Part shown: piece after piece, positions 53,624 through 62,735 of the stretch
Numbering within the stretch: the first letter of the stretch is position 1
Layout of the letters: every line of letters begins with the position of its first letter
Origin: Brevundimonas sp.
Lineage (GTDB): Bacteria > Pseudomonadota > Alphaproteobacteria > Caulobacterales > Caulobacteraceae
NCBI GenBank assembly: GCA_003248965.1
Contig: QFQU01000001.1
Span: 120,850-184,849 of the forward strand
Reading direction: 5' to 3'
DNA: 64,000 bases
Program-made: the position numbers and the translations under genes
The notes under the pieces: generated by a model
What the model was told of the DNA's origin: nothing
Database searches by the model: none
The model's input: only the letters and a program-made list of their open reading frames with translations

Positions 53624-53794
53624 TTCGTCATCGTCTCGTGGGCGCGAAAGCTGGGCTCCAACGTCTTCATCTCTTTGTCTCAAGCGACGCCTGCCGAGAA
53701 ACGGGCGCCAAGGCGTCAAGTCCATTGAAAATGCGCGTCCTGACGTCCACGCAGAGGTCTGCTACCTGTAATCGGGGATTAGGGGGACGGATCA

Positions 53795-54373
53795 ATGCTT
53801 TTGAGCGCCATGGCGGTCGTGGCCATACAGGTCGGGGACCCCGCAACTGTAGCCGACGCATCGGAGCGTCTCCGGCTCGCGGCGCCCGCAGCCGCCGCCT
53901 TTCCGAACACGACCTTGCAGGGCTATGGGGTCGAGGCCACCGCGCCTCGCGCCATTCGCGCGGAGATGAACCGCGTGCGCCCTGGGGTGAATGGCCGCCG
54001 TCACGACGCGACCACCACGTGGCGCTACACCTATTCGCTGCCTGCCTCCAACGGACAGTGCGATCCTGCGACTGCCGTCGTCAGTCACGCCATCACCATC
54101 GTGATGCCCGATCTGCAAAACCGCGACCGTCTCCGTCGCGCCGATAAAGCGGCGTGGGATCGCTACTTCGCGGCGCTTCAGGCCCACGAGGTCAATCATG
54201 CGCGGATCGCCCAATTGGGCGCAGAACGATATCAGGCCGCCCTACGCTCCGCCCCCGACTGCCAGGCCGCGCGGGTTGCGGCGGCTCAGGTCAACGCCGA
54301 CGTCTCCGCAGCGAGCGCGGAATACGACCGCCTGACCGAACACGGCCGTCTTGAAGGCGCCAGCTTTCCCTGA
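53795..54373 (+). CDS. DUF922 putative zinc protease
   Basis: A 192-residue protein with an N-terminal hydrophobic segment (LLSAMAVVAIQVG) that may act as a signal. The DUF922 signature is a zincin-like HEVNH at His131-Glu132-His135. Two cysteines (Cys89 and PDCQ near 160) could form a disulfide. The family is predicted to be a periplasmic zinc-dependent protease but is not well tested. Base composition is lower in GC than neighbours. Preceded by GGGGGA and a 171-bp gap in which nothing else was recognised. Confidence 0.8.
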   Translation: MLLSAMAVVAIQVGDPATVADASERLRLAAPAAAAFPNTTLQGYGVEATAPRAIRAEMNRVRPGVNGRRHDATTTWRYTYSLPASNGQCDPATAVVSHAITIVMPDLQNRDRLRRADKAAWDRYFAALQAHEVNHARIAQLGAERYQAALRSAPDCQAARVAAAQVNADVSAASAEYDRLTEHGRLEGASFP

Positions 54374-54379
54374 CCGTCG

Positions 54380-54850
54380 TCATCCCCGTCCGCGATAGGT
54401 GGGCACGCCTTGATCCGGCAGCCACAAGCCTTCCGGCGCCACGCCCGTCTGCCAGAAGACGTCGATGGGGATGCCGCCGCGCGGATACCAGTAGCCGCCG
54501 ATCCGCAGCCATTTCGGGGCCAACAGGTCGGCCAGGCGGCGGCCGATGGCGACGGTGCAGTCCTCGTGGAAGGCGCCGTGGTTGCGGAAACTGGTCAGGT
54601 ACAGCTTCAGACTCTTGCTTTCGACCAGCCAATCGCCCGGTGCATAGTCGATGACCAGATGGGCGAAGTCGGGCTGGCCCGTCACAGGGCACAGGCTGGT
54701 GAACTCGGGCGCCGTGAAGCGCGCCAGATACAGGGTGTCGGCCTGGGGATTGGGCACCCGCTCCAGCACCGCCTCTTCCGGACTGGTCGGGGCGGCGGTC
54801 TGGGCGCCGAGTTGGCTGAGGCCTTCGGTATAGTGGGTCATGGGCGCCAT
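54380..54850 (-). CDS. queF: NADPH-dependent 7-cyano-7-deazaguanine reductase
   Basis: Reduces preQ0 to preQ1 in queuosine synthesis. This is the short, unimodular (YkvM-like) form at 156 residues. Catalytic Cys54 lies in TSLCPVTGQPDFA with Asp61; Glu77, conserved in ESKSLKLYLTSFRNHGAFHE, and His95 follow. ATG 54850 is preceded by AAGGG. No queC, queD or queE is in this window. Divergent from the nitronate monooxygenase gene across a 308-bp gap that holds a 9-bp tandem repeat. Confidence 0.94.
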   Translation of the reverse strand: MAPMTHYTEGLSQLGAQTAAPTSPEEAVLERVPNPQADTLYLARFTAPEFTSLCPVTGQPDFAHLVIDYAPGDWLVESKSLKLYLTSFRNHGAFHEDCTVAIGRRLADLLAPKWLRIGGYWYPRGGIPIDVFWQTGVAPEGLWLPDQGVPTYRGRG

Positions 54851-55158
54851 TTAGGCCCTTGCGCCCCGCTTGAAAATCCTCCCCCGTGGGGGACAGATCA
54901 GTCAGCACGCCCAAAGCCGCGAAAACTGTCTCGCCTTTTCCAAAGCTTGTCCAAAACGACCGCCCATCTGCGCGCCCCGGTCGCAAACGGCCTTAGAATG
55001 CCGCCTCGCGCGTCCCGCCTGTCGGACTGTTCGGACTGGTTGGACTCTTCGGACTGTTCGGACTCTGTTTTTGCCCATCCGGCGCCGCGACGCCGGACCA
55101 TTTGCCTTCCCCGGCGACATCCCGCTAAGCGTAGCGAAAGAAAACCAAGGAGACGCTC
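54851..55158. other. 308-bp intergenic region
   Basis: Divergent gap between queF and the nitronate monooxygenase gene. It holds a five-copy 9-bp tandem repeat (55021-55065) and a T5 run. No tRNA, riboswitch or convincing ORF is seen. The right end carries AAGGAG, the ribosome site for the GTG at 55159. Confidence 0.6.
55021..55065 (+). repeat. Five 9-bp tandem repeats, TTCGGACTG-type
   Basis: GTCGGACTG, TTCGGACTG, GTTGGACTC, TTCGGACTG, TTCGGACTC in direct succession, followed by TGTTTTT. Three copies differ at one to three positions. It lies within the queF / nitronate monooxygenase divergent gap. Confidence 0.75.
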
Positions 55159-56085
55159 GTGGCCATTCCCGCTTCGCTGCAAAAGGGCCTGACCCTGCCG
55201 GTCATTTCGGCGCCGATGTTCCTCGTGTCCGGGCCGGACCTGGTGGTCGAGGCGTGCAACGCCGGTGTCATCGGCACCTTCCCGTCCCTGAACCAGCGCA
55301 CGACAGAGGGCTATCGGGAATGGATTCATGAGATTCGCAGCCGCCTGAAACCCGAGGCCGCCGCCTTCGGCGTCAATCACATCGTCCACCCGACCAATCC
55401 CCGGCTGATGGCCGACCTGACGGTGTCGGTCGAGGAGAAGGTGCCGCTGATCATCACCTCCCTGGGCGCGGTGCGCGACGTGGTGGACGCCGTCCATGGC
55501 TATGGCGGTCAGGTCTTTCACGACATCGCCAACATCCGACATGCGCGAAAGGCGGCCGAGGCGGGCGTGGACGGGCTGATCCTGGTCGCCAACGGCGCGG
55601 GCGGCCATGCGGGGATCATCAACCCGTTTGCTTTGGTCAATGAGGTGCGCAGCTTCTTCGACGGGACCATCATCCTGTCGGGCGCGATCTCGACCGGTCA
55701 GGACGTGGCCGCCGCCCTGATGCTGGGCGCCGACTTCGCCTATATGGGCACCCGCTTCATCAACACGACCGAGGCGATGGCCGTCCCGGCCTACAAGCAG
55801 ATGATCATGGACAGCGGCGCGACCGACATCGTCCATACGCCGGCCGTGTCGGGCATCCCGGCCAACTTCATGAGCAAGTCGCTGATCGACAACGGCATCG
55901 ACCCCAAACACCTGCCAGATCACAAACTGGACATGGGCGACGAGGCCAAGGCCTGGAAGACCGTCTGGTCCGCGGGGCAAGGCGCGGGCGCCATCCACGA
56001 CGTATTGCCGACCGCAGAGCTGGTTCGTCGGCTCTCGGACGAATTTTCGGCCGCCTGTAAGGATTTCGACAGAAAGCGTCCCTAG
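55159..56085 (+). CDS. Nitronate monooxygenase
   Basis: FMN-dependent TIM-barrel enzyme that oxidises alkyl nitronates and related compounds. The 308-residue chain has LPVISAPMFLVSGPDLVVEACNAG near the N-terminus, DGLILVANGAGGHAG near residue 138 and GAISTGQDVAAALMLGADFAYMGTRF near 175, as in 2-nitropropane dioxygenases. The start is GTG 55159 with AAGGAG six bases before it. No obvious partner; a TorF-like porin gene follows after 28 bases, so co-expression is possible. Confidence 0.92.
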   Translation: MAIPASLQKGLTLPVISAPMFLVSGPDLVVEACNAGVIGTFPSLNQRTTEGYREWIHEIRSRLKPEAAAFGVNHIVHPTNPRLMADLTVSVEEKVPLIITSLGAVRDVVDAVHGYGGQVFHDIANIRHARKAAEAGVDGLILVANGAGGHAGIINPFALVNEVRSFFDGTIILSGAISTGQDVAAALMLGADFAYMGTRFINTTEAMAVPAYKQMIMDSGATDIVHTPAVSGIPANFMSKSLIDNGIDPKHLPDHKLDMGDEAKAWKTVWSAGQGAGAIHDVLPTAELVRRLSDEFSAACKDFDRKRP

Positions 56086-56113
56086 ATGGAGGAAATCATT
56101 TTCGAGGTTTCCA

Positions 56114-56797
56114 ATGTTCCGTTCCCTGACGATCGCCGCCATGCTGGTCGCCGCCGCCCCCGCCGCCGCCTTCGCCCAATCGGGCGGTTCCTGGTCGTTC
56201 GAGGTCGGCGCCGGAACGGACAACCGCTCCAAGGACGCGTCCAAGTCGGGCAATGACGGCTACGCCTACGGCTCGGCGACCTGGCAGAGCGGCGACGGCC
56301 TGTTCTACGTCATGCCCAGCGTCCAGACCATCCAGGGCGGCGGCTCGAACCTCGAGACCATCCTGACCGCAGGCTATCAGCCCGAGGCCTTCGGCTATCA
56401 GTTCGACGTCAATCTGGCCTACAAATACCGGATCGACGCCAACCCCGGCTATGACGACGACACCTGGGAAGTGACGGGCAACGTCAGCCGCGCCATCGGC
56501 CCGGCCAAGGCGCGCCTTCAGGTCCAGTACTCGCCGGATCAGGTGGGCGCCGCCAAGGCCTTCACCTGGATCGAGGGCCGGCTTGGCTGGACTTTCGATC
56601 CGAAGCTCAGAGGTTCGGTCGCCCTCGGCCGGCGCGAGCAGAACAATGCGCCGGACTATACCGGCTGGAACGCCGGCGTGACCTACGCCCTGACGGACGC
56701 GCTGGACCTTGATCTGCGCTACTACGACACCGACGCCCATACCTTCGGCGAACAGTATGAAGACGCCCTGGTGGCCAAGGTCAGCTTCGGCTTCTGA
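56114..56797 (+). CDS. TorF family putative porin
   Basis: A 227-residue outer-membrane beta-barrel candidate. The signal peptide ends in AAAFAQ near residue 22. The mature chain alternates aromatic and hydrophobic residues in short strands (SWSFEVGAGTDNRSKD, YAYGSATWQSGDGLFYVMPSVQ, YQFDVNLAYKYRI) and ends in VAKVSFGF, a C-terminal Phe typical of BAM substrates. It fits the TorF family of uncharacterised porins. It follows the nitronate monooxygenase gene. Confidence 0.83.
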   Translation: MFRSLTIAAMLVAAAPAAAFAQSGGSWSFEVGAGTDNRSKDASKSGNDGYAYGSATWQSGDGLFYVMPSVQTIQGGGSNLETILTAGYQPEAFGYQFDVNLAYKYRIDANPGYDDDTWEVTGNVSRAIGPAKARLQVQYSPDQVGAAKAFTWIEGRLGWTFDPKLRGSVALGRREQNNAPDYTGWNAGVTYALTDALDLDLRYYDTDAHTFGEQYEDALVAKVSFGF

Positions 56798-56809
56798 CCC
56801 CTTCGGCGG

Positions 56810-57973
56810 TCAACCCAGGGCCTGATCCAGGTCGGCGATCAGGTCCTGAACATCCTCAACGCCGACCGACAGCCGGATCAGGTTATCGGTCACGCCGCCC
56901 GCCTCGCGCACCTCTTTCGGGACGCTGGCGTGGGTCATGATGGCCGGGTGGTTGACCAGGCTTTCGACCCCGCCCAGCGATTCCGCCAGGGTGAAGACCT
57001 GAACCCGCTCCAGCACGCGCTTGGTGCGCTCCAGATCGCCGTCCAGGATCACCGTCACCATGCCGCCGAACCCGCCGTGCATCTGGCGCGCGGCCAGTTC
57101 GTGCTGCGGGTGGGCGATCAGGCCGGGATAGATCACCCTGGCGATCCCCGCCCGCGTCTCCAGCCAGCGGGCGATGGTCAGGGCGTTTTCGCAGTGCGCC
57201 TTCATCCGCAGCGCCAGCGTCTTCAGCCCGCGATTGGCCAGGAAGGCGTCGAACGGCCCCATGACCCCGCCGACCGAGTTCTGCAGGAACTTGATGCGCG
57301 TCGCCAGATCGGCGTCGCCCGTGACCAGCACCCCGCCGATGATGTCCGAATGACCGTTCAGATATTTGGTCGCCGAGTGCATGACCACGTCCGCCCCCAG
57401 GCTCAGCGGCTGCTGGCAGAAGGGGGTGGCGAAGGTGTTGTCCACGATCAGCAACAGGCCGTGCGCCTTGGCCACCTTGGACAGGGCGGCGATGTCGGCC
57501 AGCTTCATCAGCGGATTGGTCGGCGTCTCGACCCACAGCATCTTGGTTTTCGGCGTGATCGCCGCCTCGACCGCCGCGATATCGCTCAGGTCCACATAGG
57601 CGAAGTCCAGCCCCATCGAGCGCCGTCGCACCCGCTCGAACAGCCGCCACGACCCGCCGTACAGGTCGTCGCCGGTCACGACATGATCGCCCGCGTCCAG
57701 CAACTCCAGCGCCGTCGAGGTCGCCGCCATGCCTGAGCCGAAGCCGAAGCCATGCGTGCCGCCCTCCAGGTCCGCTATACAGGCCTCGAACGCCTCGCGC
57801 GTCGGGTTCTTGCCCCGCGCATACTCATAACCCTTGTTCACGCCCGGGCTTTCCTGGGCGTAGGTCGAGGTGGCGTAGATCGGCGTCATCACCGCCCCCG
57901 TCGTCGGATCGGGACGTTGTCCGGCATGGATGGCGCGGGTCGAGAAACCCTGGCTGTTCTTCTTGTCGCTCAT
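56810..57973 (-). CDS. Cystathionine gamma-lyase/synthase (PLP-dependent)
   Basis: A 387-residue transsulfuration enzyme of the Cys/Met metabolism PLP family. The PLP lysine is Lys203 in SATKYLNGHSD. The N-terminal PIYATSTYAQESPG and YARGKNPTREAFE are conserved, as is the phosphate-binding FGSGMAATSTALELL. The cbs gene ends just four bases upstream, so the two are one transcript; this favours reverse transsulfuration, cystathionine to cysteine (gamma-lyase), over synthase. Lyase versus synthase cannot be settled from sequence. Confidence 0.92.
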   Translation of the reverse strand: MSDKKNSQGFSTRAIHAGQRPDPTTGAVMTPIYATSTYAQESPGVNKGYEYARGKNPTREAFEACIADLEGGTHGFGFGSGMAATSTALELLDAGDHVVTGDDLYGGSWRLFERVRRRSMGLDFAYVDLSDIAAVEAAITPKTKMLWVETPTNPLMKLADIAALSKVAKAHGLLLIVDNTFATPFCQQPLSLGADVVMHSATKYLNGHSDIIGGVLVTGDADLATRIKFLQNSVGGVMGPFDAFLANRGLKTLALRMKAHCENALTIARWLETRAGIARVIYPGLIAHPQHELAARQMHGGFGGMVTVILDGDLERTKRVLERVQVFTLAESLGGVESLVNHPAIMTHASVPKEVREAGGVTDNLIRLSVGVEDVQDLIADLDQALG

Positions 57974-57977
57974 GGAC

Positions 57978-59378
57978 TTACCGGTTCAGGCTCAGGTGGT
58001 TGATCAGGTCGGTGCGGGTGATCAGGCCGACGAAGGTTTCGCCGTCCAGCACGATGGCCACGCGGTCGCGGTCGAAGACGGGGATCAGGGCGTCCAGCGG
58101 CTCCTTGACCTGAACAGTGTCCAGATCGCGCGTCATGGCCGAGGACACCGGCTTGGCGAACCGTTCCTTGCGCGTGATCTCGTCGGTGTTCATCACCTGG
58201 ATCAGGTCGCTTTCGTCCAGGATCCCGACCAGGCGGCCGTCCTCGATGATCGGCAGTTGGGACACATCGGCGCCCTTCATCCGCTTGAAGGCCGTGTCCA
58301 GCGTGTCGCCGGGGCCGGCGACGATCACGTCGCCCTTCTCGTATTTGCGGTTGATCAGGTCCGACAGGTCGCCGTGGATTTCGCGCTCGCCCAGCCCCTG
58401 ATCGGCCAGCCAGGCGTCGTTATAGACCTTGGACAGATATTTGGCGCCGGTGTCGCAGACGAAGGTGACGCAGGTCTTGGCCTCCGTCTGTTCGCGGCAC
58501 CAACGGAGGGCCGTCGCGATCAGCGTGCCAGAGGACGAACCCGCCAGTATGCCTTCCTTCAGCAACAGCTCGCGCGCCGTGGCGATGGCCTCGGCGTCGG
58601 GGATCGAATAGGCCCTGTCGATCAGGCTCATGTCCGCCGTGTCCGGCACGAAGTTCTGGCCGATGCCCTCGACCGTATAGCCGCCCTCCGGCCCCGGCAC
58701 GCCGTCGTTGACGATGCCCGCCAGGGTCGAACCGACCGGATCGGCCAAGATGATCTCGGCCTTCGATCCCACGCTCTTCAGATAGCGGGCGACGCCGGTG
58801 ATGGTGCCGCCCGAGCCGATGCCGGCGACAAAGGCGTCGATGTCGCCGCCCGTCTGTTCCCAGATTTCCGGCCCCGTCGTCTTCACATGGGCCTCGGCGT
58901 TCGACTGGTTGGCGAACTGATTGACGTAATAGGCCCCGGGAATGGCCTGGGCCAGGCGCTCGGCCATGTCGGTGTAGTATTCCGGGTGGCCATGCGGCAC
59001 GTCCGAACGGGTCAGGCGGACATCGGCGCCCATGGCCCGAAGATGCTGAATCTTTTCCTTGGACATCTTGTCCGGAATGACCAGAAGCACCTTATAACCT
59101 CGCGCCCGGCCCACCAGCGTCAGGGCCAGGCCCGTGTTGCCGGCCGTCGCCTCGACGATGGTGCCGCCCTCCTTCAGCCAGCCCTCCCGCTCGGCCGCGT
59201 CCAGCATCTCCACCGCGATCCGGTCCTTGATCGAGCCGCCGGGGTTCTGGGACTCCAGCTTGAGCAGCAGACGGCACGGGCCGGTGTCGATCTTCGTCAC
59301 CTCCACCATCGGCGTCTTGCCGATCAGATCCAGCGGCGACGAGACAGTCGCGCTCAGGGCGGGGGCGTTGAGGGACAT
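57978..59378 (-). CDS. cbs: Cystathionine beta-synthase
   Basis: Condenses serine with homocysteine to cystathionine. The 466-residue protein has an N-terminal PLP fold, with the cofactor lysine at Lys51 (GSIKDR), the phosphate loop ATAGNTGLAL, and GIGSGGTITGVARYL. The C-terminal third carries a CBS-domain pair (KGDVIVAGPGDTLDTAFKRM and VSSAMTRDLDTVQV), as in enzymes regulated by S-adenosylmethionine. ATG 59378 is preceded by GGAG six bases away. Together with the neighbouring lyase it forms a reverse transsulfuration operon. Confidence 0.94.
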   Translation of the reverse strand: MSLNAPALSATVSSPLDLIGKTPMVEVTKIDTGPCRLLLKLESQNPGGSIKDRIAVEMLDAAEREGWLKEGGTIVEATAGNTGLALTLVGRARGYKVLLVIPDKMSKEKIQHLRAMGADVRLTRSDVPHGHPEYYTDMAERLAQAIPGAYYVNQFANQSNAEAHVKTTGPEIWEQTGGDIDAFVAGIGSGGTITGVARYLKSVGSKAEIILADPVGSTLAGIVNDGVPGPEGGYTVEGIGQNFVPDTADMSLIDRAYSIPDAEAIATARELLLKEGILAGSSSGTLIATALRWCREQTEAKTCVTFVCDTGAKYLSKVYNDAWLADQGLGEREIHGDLSDLINRKYEKGDVIVAGPGDTLDTAFKRMKGADVSQLPIIEDGRLVGILDESDLIQVMNTDEITRKERFAKPVSSAMTRDLDTVQVKEPLDALIPVFDRDRVAIVLDGETFVGLITRTDLINHLSLNR

Positions 59379-59483
59379 CGAAAACTCCATTCGGGATCGG
59401 CGAAAGCTGAAGCCCCACATTCACCCGGTCAAATCACGCAAGATTTGACCCAAACGCGCGGTTCCGCGCTACGTAAAGACCTA

Positions 59484-61814
59484 ATGACCAAATCACCCAA
59501 GAGGCCGCCCGCCGGTCTCCCCGACAAAGACACCCTCGTCGCCTTCTTGCGCGAAGCCGGATCGGCCGAGAAGACCGATATCGCCCGCCATTTCGGGCTG
59601 AAGGGCGGCGACCGCCGGGCCCTTCGTGAAATGATCCGCGAGCTGGAGGCCGAGGGCCGACTGGGCAAGCGCGGCCGCAAGGGCCTCACCGAAGCCGGCG
59701 CCCTGCCCCCCGTGGGCGTCGCCGATGTCGTCGAACGCGACGTCGACGGCGAATATTATGTGCGTCTGGTCGAGGCTGGCGACGACGCCCCGCGCGCCCT
59801 GCTGATGCCCGACCGCGGACGATCCGGCCCCGCTCCGGGTCTTGGCGACCGCCTGCTGGTGAAATTCTTCCGCACCGACGACGGCTGGGAAGCCCGGCTT
59901 ATCAAGAAACTGGACGTGGGGACCAACCGCGTCCTGGGCGTCATCCGCAAATCGGCGCGCGAGACCCGCGTCGAGCCGGTCGACCGTCGCTCCAAGGACG
60001 TGCTGCTGGTGCCCCAGGCCCAGTCGGGGACCTTACGCGACGGCGATCTGGTGCTGGCCGCCGTCGAAAAGGGCGACCACCGCTATGGTCCCAAGCGCGG
60101 CAAGATTCTGGAGTATATCGGCAAGGAGGACGATCCTCGCGCCGCCTCCCTGATCGCCATTCATGCCCACGGCGTCCCGACCGGCTTCTCCGAGGCCGTC
60201 GAGCGTGAGGCCGAGGATCAGGAACTGCCGACGCTGAAGGGGCGCGAGGACCTGCGCGAAGTTCCCTTCATCACCATCGACCCCGCCGATGCGCGCGACC
60301 ACGACGACGCCGTCTATGCGGCGCGTGACGAAGACCCCAAGAACCCCGGCGGCTGGATCGTCTGGGTCGCCATCGCCGATGTCGCCGCCTATGTCCGCCC
60401 CGGCAGCCAGTTGGACCGCGAGGCGCGCGACAAGGGCAATTCGACCTATTTCCCCGACAGGGTCGAGCCGATGCTGCCGGAGGTGCTGTCGAACGGTCTG
60501 TGCAGCCTGAAGGAGGGCGAGAACCGCGCCTGCCTGGCCGTGCGGATGGTCTTCGACAAGGAAGGCCGCAAGACCGGCCACAGGTTCGTGCGCGGCCTGA
60601 TGCGGTCGCACGCCAAGCTCAGCTACGAACAGGCGCAGGCGGCCATAGACGGGGAACCGGACGACGCGACCGGCCCGATCATGGAGGCCATCCTCTATCC
60701 GTTGTGGAACGCCTATCACACCATGCTGAAGGGCCGGCTGAAGCGCAGCCCGCTGCAGATCGAATCGGCCGAACGCCGCATCCGCATGGCCCCCGACGGC
60801 GGCATCGCCTCCATCGAGAAGCGCACCTCGCTGGAGGCGCACAGGCTGATCGAGGAGATGATGATCCAGGCCAACGTCTGCGCCGCCGAGACGCTGGAAC
60901 AGAAGAAGACGCCGCTGATCTATCGCATCCACGACGCGCCCAGTCAGGAGAAGATCTTCAACCTGGCCGACTTCCTGTCCACCATCGGCAAGCCGTGGAA
61001 CAAGGGCGAGCCGGGCACGACCAAACGGTTCAACAAGCTGCTGGACGAGACGCGCGACACCGAACACGCCGACGTGGTCAACGAGGTGGTCCTGCGCACC
61101 CAGATGCAGGCCATCTACAGCCCCGAGAACGTCGGCCACTTCGGTCTGAACCTGGACCGCTACGCCCACTTCACCTCGCCGATCCGGCGCTATTCCGACC
61201 TGATCGTGCATCGCGGCCTGATCCGCGCGCTGGGCCTTGGCAAGGACGGGCTGACGGATCGGGAGATCGCCGAACTGCCCGCCATCGCCGAACAGGTGAC
61301 GACGACCGAGCGCCGCTCCATGGCCGCAGAGCGCGACGCCATGGACCGCTACATCGCCGCCTATCTGGAGGAGCATGTCGGCGCGACCTTCAAGGGGCGC
61401 ATCACCGGCGTCACCCGGTTCGGCCTGTTCATCCGTCTGGAGGACACGGGCGCCGACGGCCTGGTCCCCGTCTCGACGCTGGGCAGCGAATATTTCACCC
61501 ACGACGACCGCGCCCACGCCCTGGTCGGCGAACGCACCGGCAAACGCTTCACCCTGGGCCGGATGGTCGAGGTCAAGCTGCGCGAGGCCACCCCTGTCAC
61601 CGGCGGACTGGTGTTCGAAATGCTGAGCGAGCCCGAGCCCCGCGATCCCAACGCCCCGGCCCCACGCTATGGCATTCGCGGACGCGGCGGCGACGGCCCG
61701 CCGATGCGCGGCCAGAAAAACAAGAATGGGAACCGCCCCGGCGGCCCCAAGCCCCGCAACGGCGCCAAACCCTCCGGCGGCCTGAAGGGCGTGAGGAAGG
61801 GCAAGCGGAAGTGA
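59484..61814 (+). CDS. rnr: Ribonuclease R
   Basis: 3'-5' exoribonuclease that degrades structured RNA. The 776-residue protein has an N-terminal winged-helix region (LREAGSAEKTDIARHFGLKG), cold-shock domains, the RNB catalytic core with DPADARDHDDAVYA and AIADVAAYVRPGSQLD, the SPIRRYSDLIVHRGLIRAL block, and a C-terminal S1 domain followed by a basic, glycine-rich tail (RGQKNKNGNRPGGPKPRNG). ATG 59484 is used. Divergent from cbs. A hairpin follows its stop codon. Confidence 0.96.
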   Translation: MTKSPKRPPAGLPDKDTLVAFLREAGSAEKTDIARHFGLKGGDRRALREMIRELEAEGRLGKRGRKGLTEAGALPPVGVADVVERDVDGEYYVRLVEAGDDAPRALLMPDRGRSGPAPGLGDRLLVKFFRTDDGWEARLIKKLDVGTNRVLGVIRKSARETRVEPVDRRSKDVLLVPQAQSGTLRDGDLVLAAVEKGDHRYGPKRGKILEYIGKEDDPRAASLIAIHAHGVPTGFSEAVEREAEDQELPTLKGREDLREVPFITIDPADARDHDDAVYAARDEDPKNPGGWIVWVAIADVAAYVRPGSQLDREARDKGNSTYFPDRVEPMLPEVLSNGLCSLKEGENRACLAVRMVFDKEGRKTGHRFVRGLMRSHAKLSYEQAQAAIDGEPDDATGPIMEAILYPLWNAYHTMLKGRLKRSPLQIESAERRIRMAPDGGIASIEKRTSLEAHRLIEEMMIQANVCAAETLEQKKTPLIYRIHDAPSQEKIFNLADFLSTIGKPWNKGEPGTTKRFNKLLDETRDTEHADVVNEVVLRTQMQAIYSPENVGHFGLNLDRYAHFTSPIRRYSDLIVHRGLIRALGLGKDGLTDREIAELPAIAEQVTTTERRSMAAERDAMDRYIAAYLEEHVGATFKGRITGVTRFGLFIRLEDTGADGLVPVSTLGSEYFTHDDRAHALVGERTGKRFTLGRMVEVKLREATPVTGGLVFEMLSEPEPRDPNAPAPRYGIRGRGGDGPPMRGQKNKNGNRPGGPKPRNGAKPSGGLKGVRKGKRK

Positions 61815-61845
61815 CGCCCCAAGTTTTTTGGTGAGGCTTGGGGCG
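61815..61845 (+). terminator. Stem-loop immediately after rnr
   Basis: CGCCCCAAG and CTTGGGGCG form a 9-bp stem around a 13-base loop containing T6, starting on the base after the rnr stop. There is no T run after the 3' arm, so it may be an mRNA stabiliser rather than a classical terminator. Confidence 0.5.
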
Positions 61846-61878
61846 CAGCGCTGGTCATAGTGGTCCCTGGAGGTGCGA

Positions 61879-62676
61879 ATGACCTTGGGCGACACATCAG
61901 TTCTGGATCGTCTGAACGGCGCTGAGCGCGATGTTCTGGTGCTGTTGGCGCAAGGACACACGGCCAAGTCGATCGCCAGCCTTCGAAGCGTGACGGTCGC
62001 GGCGGTCAACGAACGTCTGCGTTCGGCGCGACGCAAGACCGGCGTCGGCAGCAGTCGCGAACTGGCGCGTCTCGTCGGCGCCCAAGATAATCGTCACGAC
62101 TTAATCGGACTGGCCGACACGCGGCTCGGGCCTGAAACGCCTTCTCGTCCCGACGCGCCGTCCCTTGGCCGCGCGTTTCTCACCAGACGATGGAGACTGA
62201 TCGTGATTACCGCCACCCTGCTCGCCACCGGCCTTCTGGCCTACCAAGCCGCTACTCCCCCTGCGCCTCAGTTGCAGACGCCGAGGAGCAATAGCCTTGT
62301 CGAGGAAATACTGGCGGCCACATCCTCGCCACCCGACATCGCGGCGCTGCACGCGGAAGCCTCCGCGCATTCCAACGATGAGACCTGGTCATCGGCAACA
62401 GAACAACTCCTGAAGAGCCGGCATGAAGCGCTTCCCGACTTCGGGATGGATGTCGAAACACTGAACATCACGTGTGCGACCACACTGTGTGAAGTCGTGG
62501 GCAAAGCCCGTTCGGATCTCGCCGGCGAAAAGCTTGATCGGCTGATGGCGGCGATCCAAGGCTTGGATCGGTCGGAGCCACGGCTGCCGCTCAAAGCCCT
62601 CGTCCACCATTTCAACGCCACCAACGGCTCACGCCCGAACGCAGTGTTCGTCTCCTACTGGCATCGAGAGGACTAA
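61879..62676 (+). CDS. Membrane-tethered LuxR-type HTH regulator
   Basis: A 265-residue protein with an unusual layout. Residues 11-66 form a LuxR/GerE-type helix-turn-helix (LNGAERDVLVLLAQGHTAKSIA...NERLRSARRKTG). Residues 106-124 are a hydrophobic membrane helix, and residues 125-265 would lie in the periplasm, with Cys199 and Cys204 (CATTLC) capable of forming a disulfide. GGAGG lies five bases before ATG 61879. GC content is lower than in flanking genes, a sign of transfer. The signal sensed and the target promoter are unknown. Confidence 0.78.
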   Translation: MTLGDTSVLDRLNGAERDVLVLLAQGHTAKSIASLRSVTVAAVNERLRSARRKTGVGSSRELARLVGAQDNRHDLIGLADTRLGPETPSRPDAPSLGRAFLTRRWRLIVITATLLATGLLAYQAATPPAPQLQTPRSNSLVEEILAATSSPPDIAALHAEASAHSNDETWSSATEQLLKSRHEALPDFGMDVETLNITCATTLCEVVGKARSDLAGEKLDRLMAAIQGLDRSEPRLPLKALVHHFNATNGSRPNAVFVSYWHRED

Positions 62677-62735
62677 GGCGCGACGTGAATTTTGGGCGAC
62701 TTGCGGGGCCTGACTTCTCGGTTCATTGAATCGAG

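Noticed and set aside
55021..55065. CRISPR array
   Set aside because: Repeats are 9 bp and directly adjacent, with no spacers.
54870..55331. Possible gene in the 308-bp gap
   Set aside because: The frame runs across the repeat array into the nitronate monooxygenase gene in a wrong frame, with cysteine- and serine-rich repeats and no ribosome site.
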